Of a DNA stretch of 64,000 nucleotides, positions 1 through 20,416 are shown in pieces. Source of the DNA: Dreissena polymorpha (Eukaryota > Mollusca > Bivalvia > Myida > Dreissenidae); assembly GCF_020536995.1 (NCBI RefSeq), contig NC_068359.1, forward strand, positions 78,218,493 to 78,282,492. Reading direction: 5' to 3'. The notes under the pieces are model-generated. The model had not been told where the DNA came from. It saw only the letters and a list, made by a program, of their open reading frames with translations, and did not search any database. The position numbers were made by a program, and so were the translations under genes. Position 1 is the first letter of the stretch, and every line of letters begins with the position of its first letter.

Positions 1-6828
<6,828 letters not shown>

Positions 6829-9800
6829 GGCATGCAGTTGGAAAAAGAAACATCCCTCTGCGGTTACTCCTCTATGGGTTAATTGCAAATAATTTCTTCT
6901 TGAAAACGTTGGCATTACACATCTCATACATTCTCATGGTGCTGTTTTTACGAAATGGACTGAAAGAAAGCATTTGTACAATTTTAAATAGGAAAAGAAC
7001 TAACATCAACAACTAAATAATGATCGAATGGCTTAAATCGATCATCATCACGTGGTGTGTTTGACGATTAAGTAGGCTTCTAAGAAAGTCTTAAAATAAA
7101 AAAAATAACCATAATTGCCAAGGATCTCACCACCTGAAATCATTATAAGACATCAGCTCTACATCTTTTGCATGCTTATCTGTATGTTTCATAATTATTG
7201 GTCTGTATTGTGTCTTGATAATATTATTATTATTATGAAAGAGCGTACTGGGTAACATGCAAAAAAAAATAAAACTACGGAAAACAGAAGATAATTTCAA
7301 AAGAAATTTGCTTAAATAAGCATCATATCAAATCGAAGCAGTAATGCAAACACAAGTTTGCTTGCTTCAAGGTCAAGGTCACAGTTGACGTTTGGACTTT
7401 TGGAAAATTCCTTGCCCATAACTTCGTTGTGGTTTATGCTATTTTGAAATAAATTGTGCGTACATGTGTTCGTGCGTATGTGACCGTTGTGTGCCCACAT
7501 TATCATATGTTGATTGCCTTAAGGACAAGTTGACAGTGCAATCTTTAGGGTTTATTTCTGTATAATGATTGGCACTTTAAAGCATCACTTCAAGACGTCT
7601 GGCATATTTTATGCCTTGACTAGGTTGCATGCTGAAAGGTCAGTGTCATAACGTTTTAATAGGTTTATGCGTTTCGCGACAGTTACAAAGTACTTGAACA
7701 TGCATACAGGGCTAACGGTTTACTCTATTTGTCTCACGCAACGCACGGTTTTATGTTCAGAGATATATAGTTTGTGCATACGTGTTATTTTGAGGCATGT
7801 CTAGTGTCCTTATAATTTTCAAGGACAGATTAAAAAATCGGCGTAAAGTTTATTGAAAAAGTACGTAGATCTAAGTCTATTACAGATACCCTAATGACAT
7901 TTACCAGATGTGTTCGTTATCATAATGTATGGTGTTTGATAAAGGCCGATAACTTAAACCCGCATATAAGCTATTAAGCCCCTTATTTAATTTAGAAAAA
8001 TAAGGTAAAAGTTTTTTTGAACATCTTCCCAACTAAAGCTGACATTATTCTTTATACTTAGCTACATGCTTACCTGCTGATCTAGCTTAAAATAACATAC
8101 TGGGATCAGTTTGGTCAAGCACAAGACCACATTTGGTAAATATAGATACAACGTATGCGCTGAACACATTTCCATTCACTACCTTGAGTATGGATGTAGG
8201 TATTTAGTGGCATTTTGTTTGTAGGTAGCTAAATGCAGACCATTTGTAAGTTAATTAAATTGAATGTATTATTTAAAACTTTAAACTCCAGTCTCTGGTC
8301 ATGTTAATGTTTTTGATTATTTTTTTTAAGTTGTCATATTTTAGTTAATACATACAAGTATAGTTACTTGATACATTGAACTTATACATATTTGTGGTCG
8401 ATTTATCGGGTAAGTAGCAGAAATAAGAAATTATACTATCGACGCGAAGGAATATTCGAACGTGCTATCTTAGGACATTGACAGCTCTTGTTTGACTCCT
8501 TGAATCTAAGCACCGCGAGAGAGTGTCACATACCATGCTATCAATTAACATTGAAGCGAAGGCTTGCCACGCATATAGAGCATTACCACTTGCTAGCCCA
8601 TTGAACTGTTTAACATTTGTGTGTAGAGGATCACAATAATAAATGATATATGCGTTATATTGACTACTGTCTTGAGCTTTCAGGTCAAATAATATTAAAA
8701 TTATTTTCATATGTTATAACGAATTATATTGTTACACTCCTTACCCTTTAAATGCTCGTTTAAAAACAATCTATTGAAAAATTGGAATAACATCGGATCC
8801 ATGTTGAAAACAAAAAGTGAAATAATGCTTGAACTATGATTTGATATGTGTACTTGACTTGTTTTAAATTATCGTGAACTGAATGTAAAACATTTAGCAG
8901 CTGAATTACAGACTATAGCCAAATATCTTATATAAGCGATATTATTTAAATGTTATATCCTTTTTTTGGAGACTAATCCCCAGTATAATCTCATGTGTGT
9001 ATTTCAAGATGTTTAATGCTGCAGTCATGTTTGAGCCAATTATAATAGCTGCCAGCCATTATGTCAGATCACGTATACTTCTTTGATCTGCATATCAGAA
9101 ACATGGTGGAATAATGATGGTTAATGATAGCGCTGTAGTGGTTGTTAAAACAGCTTTCACAAATTGGACCGCTTTTTATAAGCATCATTAATTCAAACTG
9201 AAGCCAGTGTCGCATATTTTCATCATTAAATATAAAGGTTCATGTAATGACATATTGTATGAGTCATAATTATTTAAATGTGAATTTTCCAACAAATGTA
9301 ATTGTAACTTAATTATCAATTATCCTTAAGTATAGTTTAATTATCCAAAGTAAACGTTGATATAGATCAGACATAATTAAATATGGTAATATTTGTAATA
9401 TGTTCCCGTTTGATACGAAAACATTTCACAAGTATGCATGTGCACTTTCGATGACTGATATGTACTGTAGTACAATTTTAAATGAAGACAGCAAGTTTAA
9501 GAATCTTTAAATTAAATTACCTTTTGAGACATGTAATGTGTACTGATTTCCAAACGGTATAAAAATGAATTACCTTGAATACACCAATATGCAATACCCT
9601 ACATAGCAAACTTTGTATGCAGTGGGAAAGCGCATAACATTTGAAACAAAAGCATGAAACTTGTTCTTAATGTTATAAATTGGAAAAAAAATAACCGTTT
9701 CTTTCATATTGTCGTATTTGCCGATTTAAAAAAGGTTTGTTCGTATAAGTACTTTACCTACAGTGCATATGATGTTCGCTTTCCGACCTTAAGGTCCGGG

Positions 9801-11800
9801 GCGTTCATAGGATCTTCTAAAAAGATAAAAAGATCTGGTTATAAAACAAGAACAAAACTTTTGACTCAGACATCATAAGCATTGGTTCTTTTTTAACACT
9901 AACTCTCGAATAAAAAGGCTTATACTACTATTAGTTATTTCCATGAGTTGCTCACATGTATGCAAACATGTTGATAAAATCATATCCCTTGCATCGCATT
10001 TCGTCCGCTTGACCGAGTTTAACGGGTAAATCTGTTCCCGAACATTAATTTTTCGTGCCTTACTATATTCTACGATTTTCGCAGTAAAGTTTGGAATATA
10101 CAAAATAAAACAACACTATGTACTAAAATTTGGATCAGGTGTTAATATTTTATTACATAAAGTTACTGCAAAATTAATAACTTATTGTAGTTTGCTTTAT
10201 ATATTTTATAAAGAATCAATAATTATCTGATACCGAGGAAAGAGGAATCCGATTTAACTCAACGTTTTAGAATTTGTAAGATATGAACACAATGAACCCC
10301 GTTATACGAGAGTCAAGCAAAGAACCGCACCGGCATATTTTGCTAGCCAAAGTTAGGGTTATGTTTCGGTAGCAAATAATGCGTGATTTTAATTAAATAA
10401 TGATATTTCATGATGGCAATGATCGTACCGGAATACATTTTACACTCAAAAAGAAATGGCAATCAAAATACATAATTCAAAACATGCAAGCTAGTTATTT
10501 TTTTACTTGAAACGTCGCATTTCCCGGCAAAACAAAACAGTTCCGATTTTAAACAATTTTTTGTACAAAACAAATGCTCAACCATTGTGAGTTTTTAAGT
10601 ACAATGCGCAACATTAAATGAAACAAATTTTACACACAAACTATGAAAACAAAATCATTTTGATTGACAAAAAAGTATGATAAGGGGAACATCGCATTTT
10701 TAAATGATTCCAAGAAAAGTGTTAGTGTTGCCGTTTCATATGTAGATATCAATCAAAGTTTTACAAATTTAAATTCTACAGAGATTATCTTTTTCCAGAA
10801 GGAAAAACATACTACACATATTTGTTGATAGCTTCTGGTTGACGAAATATGAGATTTATTAGATGTACATGTATATCTGTTTAGGGAAATAGATTCGTTT
10901 AAATACTTTATTAATTCAAACTTTTTACAAACCTCCTTGTAAAAGTATTGTTCTTCATATTAAAAGTTTAGTGAATATCATCCATTCTTGACCAAAAAAA
11001 TTTGTTTATAGATGTAATTACATGAAGTTGGATCAACCAAATTGTTGAATGTTTCACATAGATTTCAATGACATGTGGGCTTTAATTACAGACTAAATAA
11101 CTTGTTTTTGATTAATTATTATTAATACGTCAAATAATGAATATTGAAAGATCATCAAGTATCTTGTTAGAATATACAGCGTTTGTTCATTAAATTCATA
11201 CACGTTGATAAAATAATCGTCGAATATTGCGTAAATAATTATTCTTATTAACACGGTAAAATCTCTTCCTTCAGACTATGCGTTACTTAGCTCATTAGTG
11301 AACTAAACAAACCAGAAGAATAACAAAAAACAAAGCCTTTTCTTTAATAATCGAACACATTTTATCTTTTTTAGGCTTGTCCGTTTGAATCTTATAATTT
11401 ACATCGATAAGAAACGGATTGCAAAATATGTCTAAAACACAGTGAGCCAATCGCAAGATGACACAGGATTGAAATAGGGTCTGGAGAACAGGGAAAACTG
11501 GGCAAACTAGAAAGCTATAAAAGTTTGCTTGCTTCGGGAATTTTTGCTGGAAATGTGAACCAATGTTTTAAAAATGAAAACATCGTCCCCATCCCACCAG
11601 TGTATAAATATTATCATATGGATATTCTTGTCAACAACGTTTTGTTTCTTATTGGGTGGAACTGCAGATACAATTACATATTTAATATAATAATAAACAA
11701 TAATTGAAATGAGACCAGTGTGTGAGCAATACGGACGAAGATTATAAATGCATTAAAAGTAGAAAAAAACCCATTTAACCCGGGACAGTTTAAGTACAAA
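6829..11800. other. Gene-poor AT-rich stretch
   Basis: I see no protein with recognisable motifs and no RNA gene here. Open frames are short and lack splice or homology support. The 3' untranslated region of the cyclase presumably starts this stretch (AATAAA-like words near 7268). Confidence 0.6.
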
Positions 11801-12302
11801 CAAAAAAGAGAAAGAGTACGCGTTCAAAGAGCAACATGGCAGAAAGTATGATTTGTGCAAATATCTCAGGAGCAGCGACATCTACACCTGCTAACTTTCA
11901 CAATAACAGTCATTTTCACAGTAGTAAATTAATAAACATGTCTTCACCGGGATTCGGACTATTCAATATTCCAATAACTCCTTATGTCATGAATTCACAG
12001 CAAAATACAGATTATACCAAAGTACTAAACATGTTTTTAGCAGGATGGACATTATAGATAAACAACTTTGCCAATTATAAACCATACAATCAACAAAGAA
12101 TACTCCTAAGTTGAAATGTGAGTGCATGGGCAAACAAGTGTAACAAATGTGAACGAAATCATAGAAAAGAGCAATAGCCGCAAATATTACAGTACTATGC
12201 TGCAGAACTTAAATACAATACAAATTGAAACATCAAATTGCACCATGCCCCATAGAATTGGACGTTATAACAGCGCAAACATTGGGCCTATTGTAACAAA
12301 GT

Positions 12303-12872
12303 TTGCTTACAACACGGACCCAGAACAAGTACGAAAGCAGAAACGTAGATAGCATCTACGTCTTTGGCGAAAGGTTTTCAATATGCTTAAATGGACACCG
12401 TATGGTTTCTGGGAACAATACCCCAGGGATATATACCCAAGGGGAAGAAATGTCACCTTCACTATTTTCGCTATTAATTGAAGATCTAGAATTATCTTTA
12501 CAAGATAGTTCTACTTCCGGTTTTCTCATTGATGATATTATACATATATTGTTGCTTTTTGCTGACGATATGACAATAATAGGTAAATCGCCTGAAGAAG
12601 TACAATCGCATTTGGACCGTTTACTTGAAAACTGCAATACCTGGGGACTAAAGGTAAATATTACTATAACGAAAATTATGGTTTTCCGTAAACGTGGTCG
12701 TCTTTTACCATCAGAACATTGGATATCTAATGGTCAACTAACAGAGGTTGTAAATGATTTTAGTTATTTGGGTACAGTTTTAAATTATACAGGTGACTTC
12801 TCTTTGAACCAAGAATATCAAGCTGGTAAAGCACTAAACGCACTTAATATTTTATTCATTAAATGTAAATAA
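12303..12872 (+). pseudogene. LINE reverse transcriptase fragment
   Basis: 189 codons open. RT motif with QGEEMSP, the FADD catalytic pair at about residues 92-95 and the SYLG box are intact here. Product would be part of the polyprotein that copies the element's own RNA by target-primed reverse transcription. The next frame (12903) resumes after a stop at about 12870. Confidence 0.82.
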
Positions 12873-12902
12873 TTTGATTTAAAACCCAAAACGTTATGTC
12901 AG

Positions 12903-13283
12903 TTGTTTGATGCTTATGTTGGTTCAATTCTTAACTATGCATGCGAAGTTTGGGGCAACACAAAGTCAAACGAAATAAAACGAATACATTTAAAATTATT
13001 CAAAAGATTGCTGACTGTTAAACAGAACACGTGTAATGCAGCAGTATATGGGGAGTTGGGTCGGCATCCTTTGTTTATTAATCGTTTTATTAGAATTGTT
13101 AAAAACTGGTTGAAAATTTCAAATTCTGATAATATAATCTTAAAAAGTGTATATTTACAAGCCCTGCAAGATAGAAATAAGGGACATATAAATTCGGTTA
13201 CTAATGTTAAAAGGCTGTTAGACACATATGGATTTTCACATGCTTTTGATGACGTGAATTTGGTCGATGTTAACCTATTTTAA
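12903..13283 (+). pseudogene. LINE C-terminal (thumb) fragment
   Basis: 126 codons, LFDAYVGSILNYACEVWG followed by LFKRLLTVKQNT and ELGRHPLF; matches the region after the SYLG box in I/Ingi/CR1-like LINE proteins. Same strand and order as the RT fragment just upstream. Confidence 0.8.
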
Positions 13284-14020
13284 CATCAATTTAAATTAAG
13301 AATTATTGATACGTTTATCCAGGACTGGCTTATGATTGTCGACAACAGCCCGGTTCTGGACATGCATTATGTATTTAAACCTGTTTTTGTATATGAACAT
13401 TACCTTGATCACATTCTTAACTCCCTAAGGGCATACATTGCTTAATTACGATTGTCAGTTCTTCCACTTAGAATACAAACTGGAAGATATGCTACTCAAA
13501 ACACCGCAAGAAACGAACGGCATTGCATATTATGTAACGAATCAGATTTAGAAGAAGAGTTCTACTCTGTATGTAAATGCACTAAATATATCACTATCAG
13601 AGTGAAATAGTTTAAACCATTTTACTACAATAAACCATCTGTATATAAATTCCACCAATTACTAAATGTTTATAACACAAATGAGCTCCTAATGTTGACA
13701 AATTATGTTAAATATGCGTTAAAAGCAAGAAATACATTTTTGAACACTACTTTGTAATATACATAGGGTTTTCCCCCTAAACACTGTAATACTGTACGAA
13801 TACTTGTAATATCTGATCTTGTTATAACTTTTCATTAAGTAATGTATAACTATATAATATATGTAGTTTTTTATGTGTTGTAAACCTATATCTAACCATA
13901 ACACAATGTTAAACAAAATGTTAAAAACGTGACATAATGTATGTATATGTTATTTATGTATTTACACGATGTACTCTGTACAAGTCTCAATAATGTGTCT
14001 TGTCTTGTCTTGTCTTGATA

Positions 14021-16865
14021 TTATGGATACTAGACAGAAGCTAATCGAATCACGAAGAAGACGAGAGAAGATAATAAGGAGGCGTACCACAGGAAAGATA
14101 AAATATTCATCGACTGCCGAGTGAACAAGCCGAAATCCGTTCGGAAATAATGGAGTGTTGTATAATGTGTAACCTGGAACGTTGAAGGGCTTACAGCTGA
14201 CAAGTTTACAACACCGGAATTCGTACAAATACTTTCTCAATATGCCAGTATTTGTTTATCAGAAACATGGACAAACTCAACATCAAGAATCGAATTGTCC
14301 AGATAATGTGATCTTATACATTCATTAAGACCTAATCAATATAGGCGTGCGGAGCGTGAAAGTTGTGGAAGTGATGTATACGATTGAGATTAAATACGAA
14401 AAGGGGTTCAGTTGTTTAAAATGATTGTCTATTGTGGATTACTTGATCAATATTATTTGAATACTGAATATGACGAATAAATTGATGTAACACATATAGA
14501 ACCTGAAATACACAAGTTCAGTTTCGATTTATTGTACATGTGTATGTTTATGATATTGATTAGTTTCAGCGAGCTTGTTCGGTTAATGTAACGGGCGAAA
14601 AAAATGCGAGAATCGGTCGAAAGCAAGATTTTATTGCGTATGATCGTAGTCTAAGTAATATCGATTATATAGACATTAAACATCATTTGCCTGGGGAACC
14701 GTGCGATTTGAATTCAAAACATTTCGGGGACGCATTACTAGATTATTGCTATGAATGTTTGATTTGTTAACGGAAGATTATATGACGATAAAAATAAAGG
14801 TAGAATAACGTGATTAATACATAATTGGCAAGGTTATCTGTTAAAACGGTCGGAAAATTTTGAAAATAGCGTTCACTTTGCAATTCGATTTTTTCATGAA
14901 TTTTGTAATCATGCCCCTAGAATATAATTTAAAAATTGGGACAACTAGCAGAAAATAAAAGCGATGACGAAAAACATTCGTGAGATACAATCCTATTCAC
15001 AAGGAAGCTTGTATTTCTCAATTATCGAGCGAAATTGTAAATATCGAGTAAAGTTTATTACGGGAAATAGAAACTAACGCTGATACAGAGGTGCTAGTTT
15101 CAATGTTAACACAATTATTTAACGCCTAAAGGTAGTCCTTATTTCATGCACACTTTTGACTGCGATGCAAATCAATCGTTTCACACGACAAAAATGGTAT
15201 AATGCGAAGTGTGAAAGAAAACGGAAATAATATGACGATGCTTTATACAAAAATAGCAAAATTAATAACTAGAACAATCTCCAGTCAGTATAAGAAGATA
15301 TTAATAAATAACATAAATATATTGGTCCTTAATGCAAGACTGATTTTAATCGATATTTAGGACGCTAGATGGACAGCAAGAAAATAAAGGCACCTAAAGA
15401 ATTTTTGAAAATGTTTAAAAAAAGATACCCGGATCCGAACGGAGAAATAATTGAAACTAGAAGTGGCGCGGCACAGGCCTACGCGTATCCCCACGCAAAA
15501 TATATGTTCTATTAAAAGGCAATTTTTGGTTGGGCAATGCCTATGTTGGTGGGGACTCGGGGTTGGTAATGTGGACCTGGATGGTCGAGATAGACCGGTT
15601 GTCATAAGAGATGTTCAGCATTATTTTGAAGTTTATTGGTGAATAAATGAAGAAGTTATGTTCAAACAAAATATTGGATGGACGTGATCTATGTGGGCGG
15701 GGCGCTCCAGGGTAAGTGATGGGGCCATGCATAATTGAGATTGACCGTATTGTCATAAGAGATATTCAGTATCAATTTGAAGTAAATCGGTGTAGAAATG
15801 ACGAAGTTAATGTAACATAACCTAAAAATGAGTGAACATTTCTGACCCGGCCCCATCCCCACCCCCATAACTTTTTACCCAGGGGTTAGATGAAAATGTT
15901 AAATAGTGCACCATCGCACATATGCTCATAGCTACCATGTGTGTTAGTTTCAAGGTTTTTGTGCTAATAGTGTAGGAGGAGATAGTGGCCAGGACAGACG
16001 AACAGAAAGCGGAGATCAAATCAAAAGGATTATCAAAACTACTGCTCCTGGGATTTGGATGAACGTTTTGTCGATATGAATAATCCCTATAGTTCTCAAG
16101 AGTTACGTTTCTAAAAGCTTGGAATTTTACTATGATCTATATTACATTTAATATTAAGCTGAACAGTGCTTGTATAATCACGTAGTAAGAGAATTGTTGT
16201 AAGTGTTTGCCTTTTTTCTTCTAAAATAGAACTAAACATTTCTTGAAATTCTTCCAAAAGTGTCCATGTAATAAGTCGTGCATTGGAACTGTTATTTTAT
16301 CATATTATTAAGTCCGGGGAATTCCCTCACAGCTGGTCATAGGGTCTGAGTATTCCCGTTTATAAAAAAGACGATCCGTTAATACCCAACAACACTTGTG
16401 AGTTGTTTTGCTTAGTTATTCACATGTATTCTAAAGTACTCTCACACAATTGGGTAACTGCTACTGAAATTTTAACATAGGCACAGTTCAGTTTAAATCC
16501 GGGTTATAGTACAGGTGATGCAATATTTCGTTTTCTTCTATCATTGATTGAAATATATCAATAATGAACAAAAACTATTATGCTGTAGTTAAGTATTTAA
16601 ATGCATATTGCTGAACGGTCGAATGCATCTCTGGTTTCAACTCACTCCGTCTGACACCGATGGCAAATTGTTTTCCGTTCTTCGATCCTTGTATAATCAG
16701 CTTAATTTGGGTCAAAACTATGAATAGTATTTCCGATATTTTAAAATCCGACATCGCTTTATTACAGGGAGAGATATGTTTGCCAATAATGTTTTCTATA
16801 TTCTCAAACGACATTGAGGTGCATTTACAAGCTAATATAAATGCGGGTATTACAATTATGGTCGG
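14021..16865 (+). mobile_element. LINE remnant 2 (endonuclease and reverse transcriptase), interrupted
   Basis: Starts directly after the tail of LINE remnant 1. Endonuclease signs: TWNVEGLTADKFTTPEF near 14170 and ICLSETWTN near 14245 (the SETW box), HSLRPNQYRRA near 14320. The linker near 15360-15430 reads KAPKEFLKMFKKRYPDP. RT starts near 16290 (EFPHSWS, IPVYKKDDPLIPNN) and reaches LLQGEICLPIMFSIFSNDIE at 16763-16822, then breaks off. Between about 15460 and 16080 there is unrelated repeat DNA. The reading frame is broken many times; no working copy. Confidence 0.8.
15460..16080. repeat. Two-unit internal repeat inside LINE remnant 2
   Basis: Two diverged copies of an about 80-bp unit (15583-15660 and 15741-15818) share GTCATAAGAGAT and TTTGAAGT with the same spacing. 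Surrounded by C-rich text (CCCGGCCCCATCCCC). Not coding as far as I can tell; probably an inserted non-autonomous repeat. Confidence 0.5.
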
Positions 16866-17115
16866 ACGGTTTCTTGTGCCACCGTTTACCATCGTATAGG
16901 GGACATACGAACTGTTATAAGGGCTGGAAAGTGCTGAAAAAACTCTGTTGCAAAATGGCGTCCTGCTTAACTCACTAGCTGATTCAACTACTAGGAGAAA
17001 CCTCGAGGAAACGAGCCGTAGCCGCAAGTAGAATTAATCACCCACAAGAAACTCATCCATTCTGGTTCCCACCTCGCAGAGCCTGGTTCCCGCCGTCAAA
17101 GTAGCGAATGCTACA

Positions 17116-17130
17116 CCCCCCCCCCCCCCT
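17116..17130. repeat. Poly-C tract
   Basis: Uninterrupted run of about 14 C. Near the right edge of the LINE remnant; a likely sequencing or assembly weak spot. Confidence 0.9.
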
Positions 17131-18305
17131 ACTTTAGCTTGTAAGGCTGTTACATATTTTCAAACAAAGCATGATTAAAACTAAATAAAACTAAAACTAA
17201 AATAAACTAAATAAAAGCGGCGTACAATTAAAAAAAGAGCAGTGCAGTTAATTAAGGCCGAGTGCATTAAACAAAAGAGGAGAGAATTTCCGCTACCTCG
17301 AGATCCCTAGTTAGTAAGTGATAGAGAAAAGAAGAGAGCAATTTAAAAAAAAGAGAAGTGAATGTCACCTCTATGCCATCTTATGTATGCGTCCATATCC
17401 GCGCTTTTCGGTCATATCCGCGGATATTCGTCATATACGCATTTTAGACGGACCGCTTTTTACCCGAAATACTCATGGTACCTACCCGAATGGGAGACAA
17501 CTTCTTAGTTACAAAAATCCCGAATGGACAAGGAGAACGAAAGGGTGATAAAGGAGTTCAGGCGTTCATTGGTGAAATACATATTATTCGGAAGGATAGG
17601 ATTTTCGAGGAGAAGCACAATTTCCCTGTAAGAAACGGAAAGAGGAGCTTAAACTTGGAATAAAGCTGGCCAGTACGAAGGGTAAATAACGTATAGGAGA
17701 ACATAAGATATGGCAGCTCGAAAGGTATTATTTGTTTTTTTTGTGTGTTGTTTTGTACAAAAAACTTATTAATATTTATGATGATTTCATTGATGATGAT
17801 TGTCGATGATAATGGTGTTTTTAATGATGAGGAGTATTAGACAGTATTTTGGAAATAGAGAATACTACAGTTACGAACTATAATGTGTATAAAATTATTT
17901 GAGGTTTGATAAGTACGGTTATAAATTATATGTATAAGTGTATACATATTTAGAAGACAGGGAGTACGGTAATGTTTTTGCACACGAAAAATGAAGGGTT
18001 TCTCGTTTTAGGTTTACATGAACATGAACAAGTTATGGTTCACCAACAGGAATTGTTTTAAGAAGTTAAAGGTTTTCATTTTGGAGTCACAGAAAAATAA
18101 AGTTTGTGTCAATACAGGTTTACTTTAAGATTAGCTTAATATGTTAAAATTCCCAAATTTGGCGAGTTTTCTAGCCGATCAAGGACCTATATCTTTGTAT
18201 TTGTGTGTATTAAGCATTGTCAAATTAGTTAATCAAAATTAATAAGGTGTTCTATTATATCAAATGATCTTATGCTATTTCCATGGACATTAACCAATAG
18301 CTTAA

Positions 18306-18755
18306 AGGGGCTTTTTCACCGATTTTGGCATGTTTTGATAAATTTGCTCTAAAAAGCAACAATAAAAATCAAGAATATAATTTAAAAAAAGCCTCAACAG
18401 GGCTCGAACCACTGACCCCTGGAGTCCTGGAGTAAAAAGTCAACCATTTAGACACCTCGACCGTCTTTCCGCATACAATGCACGATGTTTTTTATACTAT
18501 ATGTAAGCAATCCTCGTAGTTTCACAAAACAAACAACAACACAACTCTCCAAATTATTCAATCATTTCGCGTTGCAACGCTTTATAATTTTGAGGTTTTA
18601 AAATCGTCAAAAGATGCATATCATGGCTATATTAGAGCATGGTAAATGTTCAGTATTAATGTTTATTCACAAATATCATAACTAAATAAAAAATTTGCGA
18701 TTATGAGACAACGTTTTTAAATTATGTCAATTTACCAAAACGTGAAAAGGCCCCT
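18306..18755 (-). mobile_element. TTAA-type MITE with tRNA-like head (family A, copy 1)
   Basis: 450 bp with inverted ends (AGGGGCTTTTTCACC.. and ..GTGAAAAGGCCCCT) flanked by TTAA at 18302-18305 and 18756-18759. Between the ends, on the minus strand, lies a tRNA-like segment (18391-18475) with a B box GGTTCGAGCCC. Shares whole-length similarity with 28174-28653 and 32495-33001. Confidence 0.85.
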
Positions 18756-19189
18756 TTAAGTCTGTGATGGTGCATTCGGAACATTAACAAATCGGTTGTT
18801 TTCATTTTAAGAGCAGGAAATACAGTATTGATTATAACACTATTTTTTTTAAACACACATTTGAGATTCAATTAACAATGTTTACAAGTTTAATTATTCA
18901 GTATCTGGACAGTTCGAAAGGTATATTAAAGAACAGTAAAGGTATGGTTTTCAAGTTGTTATCTTTACTATTTGTAGTATTGCGATGAGCATAATAATAA
19001 TTATTCATTTTATTATTATGATTGGTATAAGATTTGTTTTATTATCTTGTTTTATTTGAGTGGTCAGTTGACCTTTTGTTGAAGGCCATAGTGAAAAGGC
19101 TCTTTTAGAGTCGTGCCTAAGGCTATTAAGTTAATGAAGGAGCTCAAAGATTAAATTCAACATCGTAATAAAATCATTAGAATTGCCAC

Positions 19190-19865
19190 CAGTTCATTAT
19201 GTCCAAGGAAATTAACCCTTGTTTGGATCAAGGGCTTGCATGATTTCTTTCTGGGTGCATTCGGAGAATTGCAAACCCGGTATTTAAAAATTCCTATTAC
19301 ATCAGATATATTAAAGATATGGTATTACACTTTTGTTTATGAAAGCGATTGTTCTTTGGAAGATGTAAGAGACGTTACGACCTTTATCTTATCTTTAGCA
19401 GTATAAGTGAAATTTCGTCTGTTAAACGATCAGATGTTATGTTTTTAGATACGTATTGTGAATTTCTGGATGGAAGTAAACAACGGACATTTTTAGAGAA
19501 GGTAATATAGTTTTGATTGCACGATTGAATGCAGATATTGCGTGTTCATCTTTTGACTATGTCGTTGGACCAGTTTATTTTTGTAAGTTTAAACACTGTT
19601 TTAAATTGATCTCTAATTATAATCATTTTGGTTAATCTACTATTAATGAACGTTTGAGGAACAAGTTAACTCTATTGGGTTATGTTTCTCCTAAATATGG
19701 ACTTCATTCCTTTCATGCTGGTGGAGCATCAATAAGTGCTTATAATACGACTGTGGATAGACTGTGACAAAAGCATGGCAGATGGAAAGTGTTTATACTA
19801 AAGACGGTTGTTTAAAAGATTCTTTGAAAGACAGATTATCGGTTACACTAAATTAAGATTTTTTA
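19190..19865 (+). mobile_element. Tyrosine-recombinase element fossil (DIRS/Ngaro- or Crypton-like)
   Basis: Only the recombinase half is recognisable, on the plus strand. The family boxes visible are the SDILK..DLR-type start, a GLHS..GGA box and HGRWK near the C-terminus, as in YR retrotransposons and Cryptons. It looks old and broken by several changes. No reverse transcriptase of the element was recognised nearby, so the family choice stays open. Confidence 0.6.
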
Positions 19866-19994
19866 AAAGTTATAATTAATGTATGTGTACTTAGAACTGT
19901 TTATTTGTTGTTGATAGCACATGTAAAGGCACTATAAGTTATTATGATAAAAATGGTTCGGAAATGCTTTTTTATTTTTAGTAAGTTAAGTGTT

Positions 19995-20180
19995 TGTTAT
20001 TTGTGTGAGTCTCTTGTGTCATTGGGCCAATTTGTTTATGGCCATTTGGCCTGATTTGGAAAGCCTGTTGGCTTATATGGTCAGTTGACCGTTGTTTAAA
20101 AGCCAGTTGATCTGATGTGTGAAAGCCAGTTGGTTTGTGTTGAAAGTTGACCGTTGTCAGTTGACCGAACTTTCTTAAAA
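19995..20180 (+). repeat. CAGTTGACCGTTG minisatellite block 1
   Basis: Repeats of an irregular unit built from GGCCAATTTG/AGCCAGTTGG and GTCAGTTGACCGTTG. The same unit forms the block at 21420-21620, on the other side of the 986-bp inverted-end element. Confidence 0.7.
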
Positions 20181-20416
20181 CGCATGTCCACATGGAATTA
20201 ACAGTCTTTGCAAGTTGATTTTTTGCAATAACTGGACTGTTCGAATGGTATATTAAGTATTGGAGAACATAAAGGTAAGGTTTATGGAGTATGGTATTAC
20301 TATGAATATGATTATGATTTGTTTTGAAATTATAATTAATTGTATAAATAATGTTTTTATTATATCTGTCAGACCGTTTGTCGAATGCCATAGTGCGCCT
20401 GATGAATGACGTTCGC

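Larger units (their letters stand above)
11836..14020 (+). mobile_element. LINE remnant 1 (reverse transcriptase half and 3' end)
   Basis: The frame 12303-12872 carries GEEMSPSLFSLLIEDLE, LLLFADDMTI (catalytic FADD box), TWGLKVN..KIMVFRKRG and FSYLGTVLNYTG. The frame 12903-13283 continues as FDAYVGSILNYACEVWG and a thumb/C-terminal part, and 13380-13750 gives the end domain with LRIQTGRYATQN and a zinc-knuckle-like CILCN. The end at about 13997-14020 is a short pentamer run (TGTCT/TTGTC), a typical 3' tail of such elements. Fingers of the RT and the endonuclease are not recognised upstream; the ORF at 11836-12057 may belong to the element but shows no motif. Stops and frameshifts separate the parts, so it is dead. 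Confidence 0.85.

Noticed and set aside
16578-17027. 149-codon minus-strand frame
   Set aside because: It is the complement of the LINE reverse transcriptase on the plus strand, whose motifs are clear.
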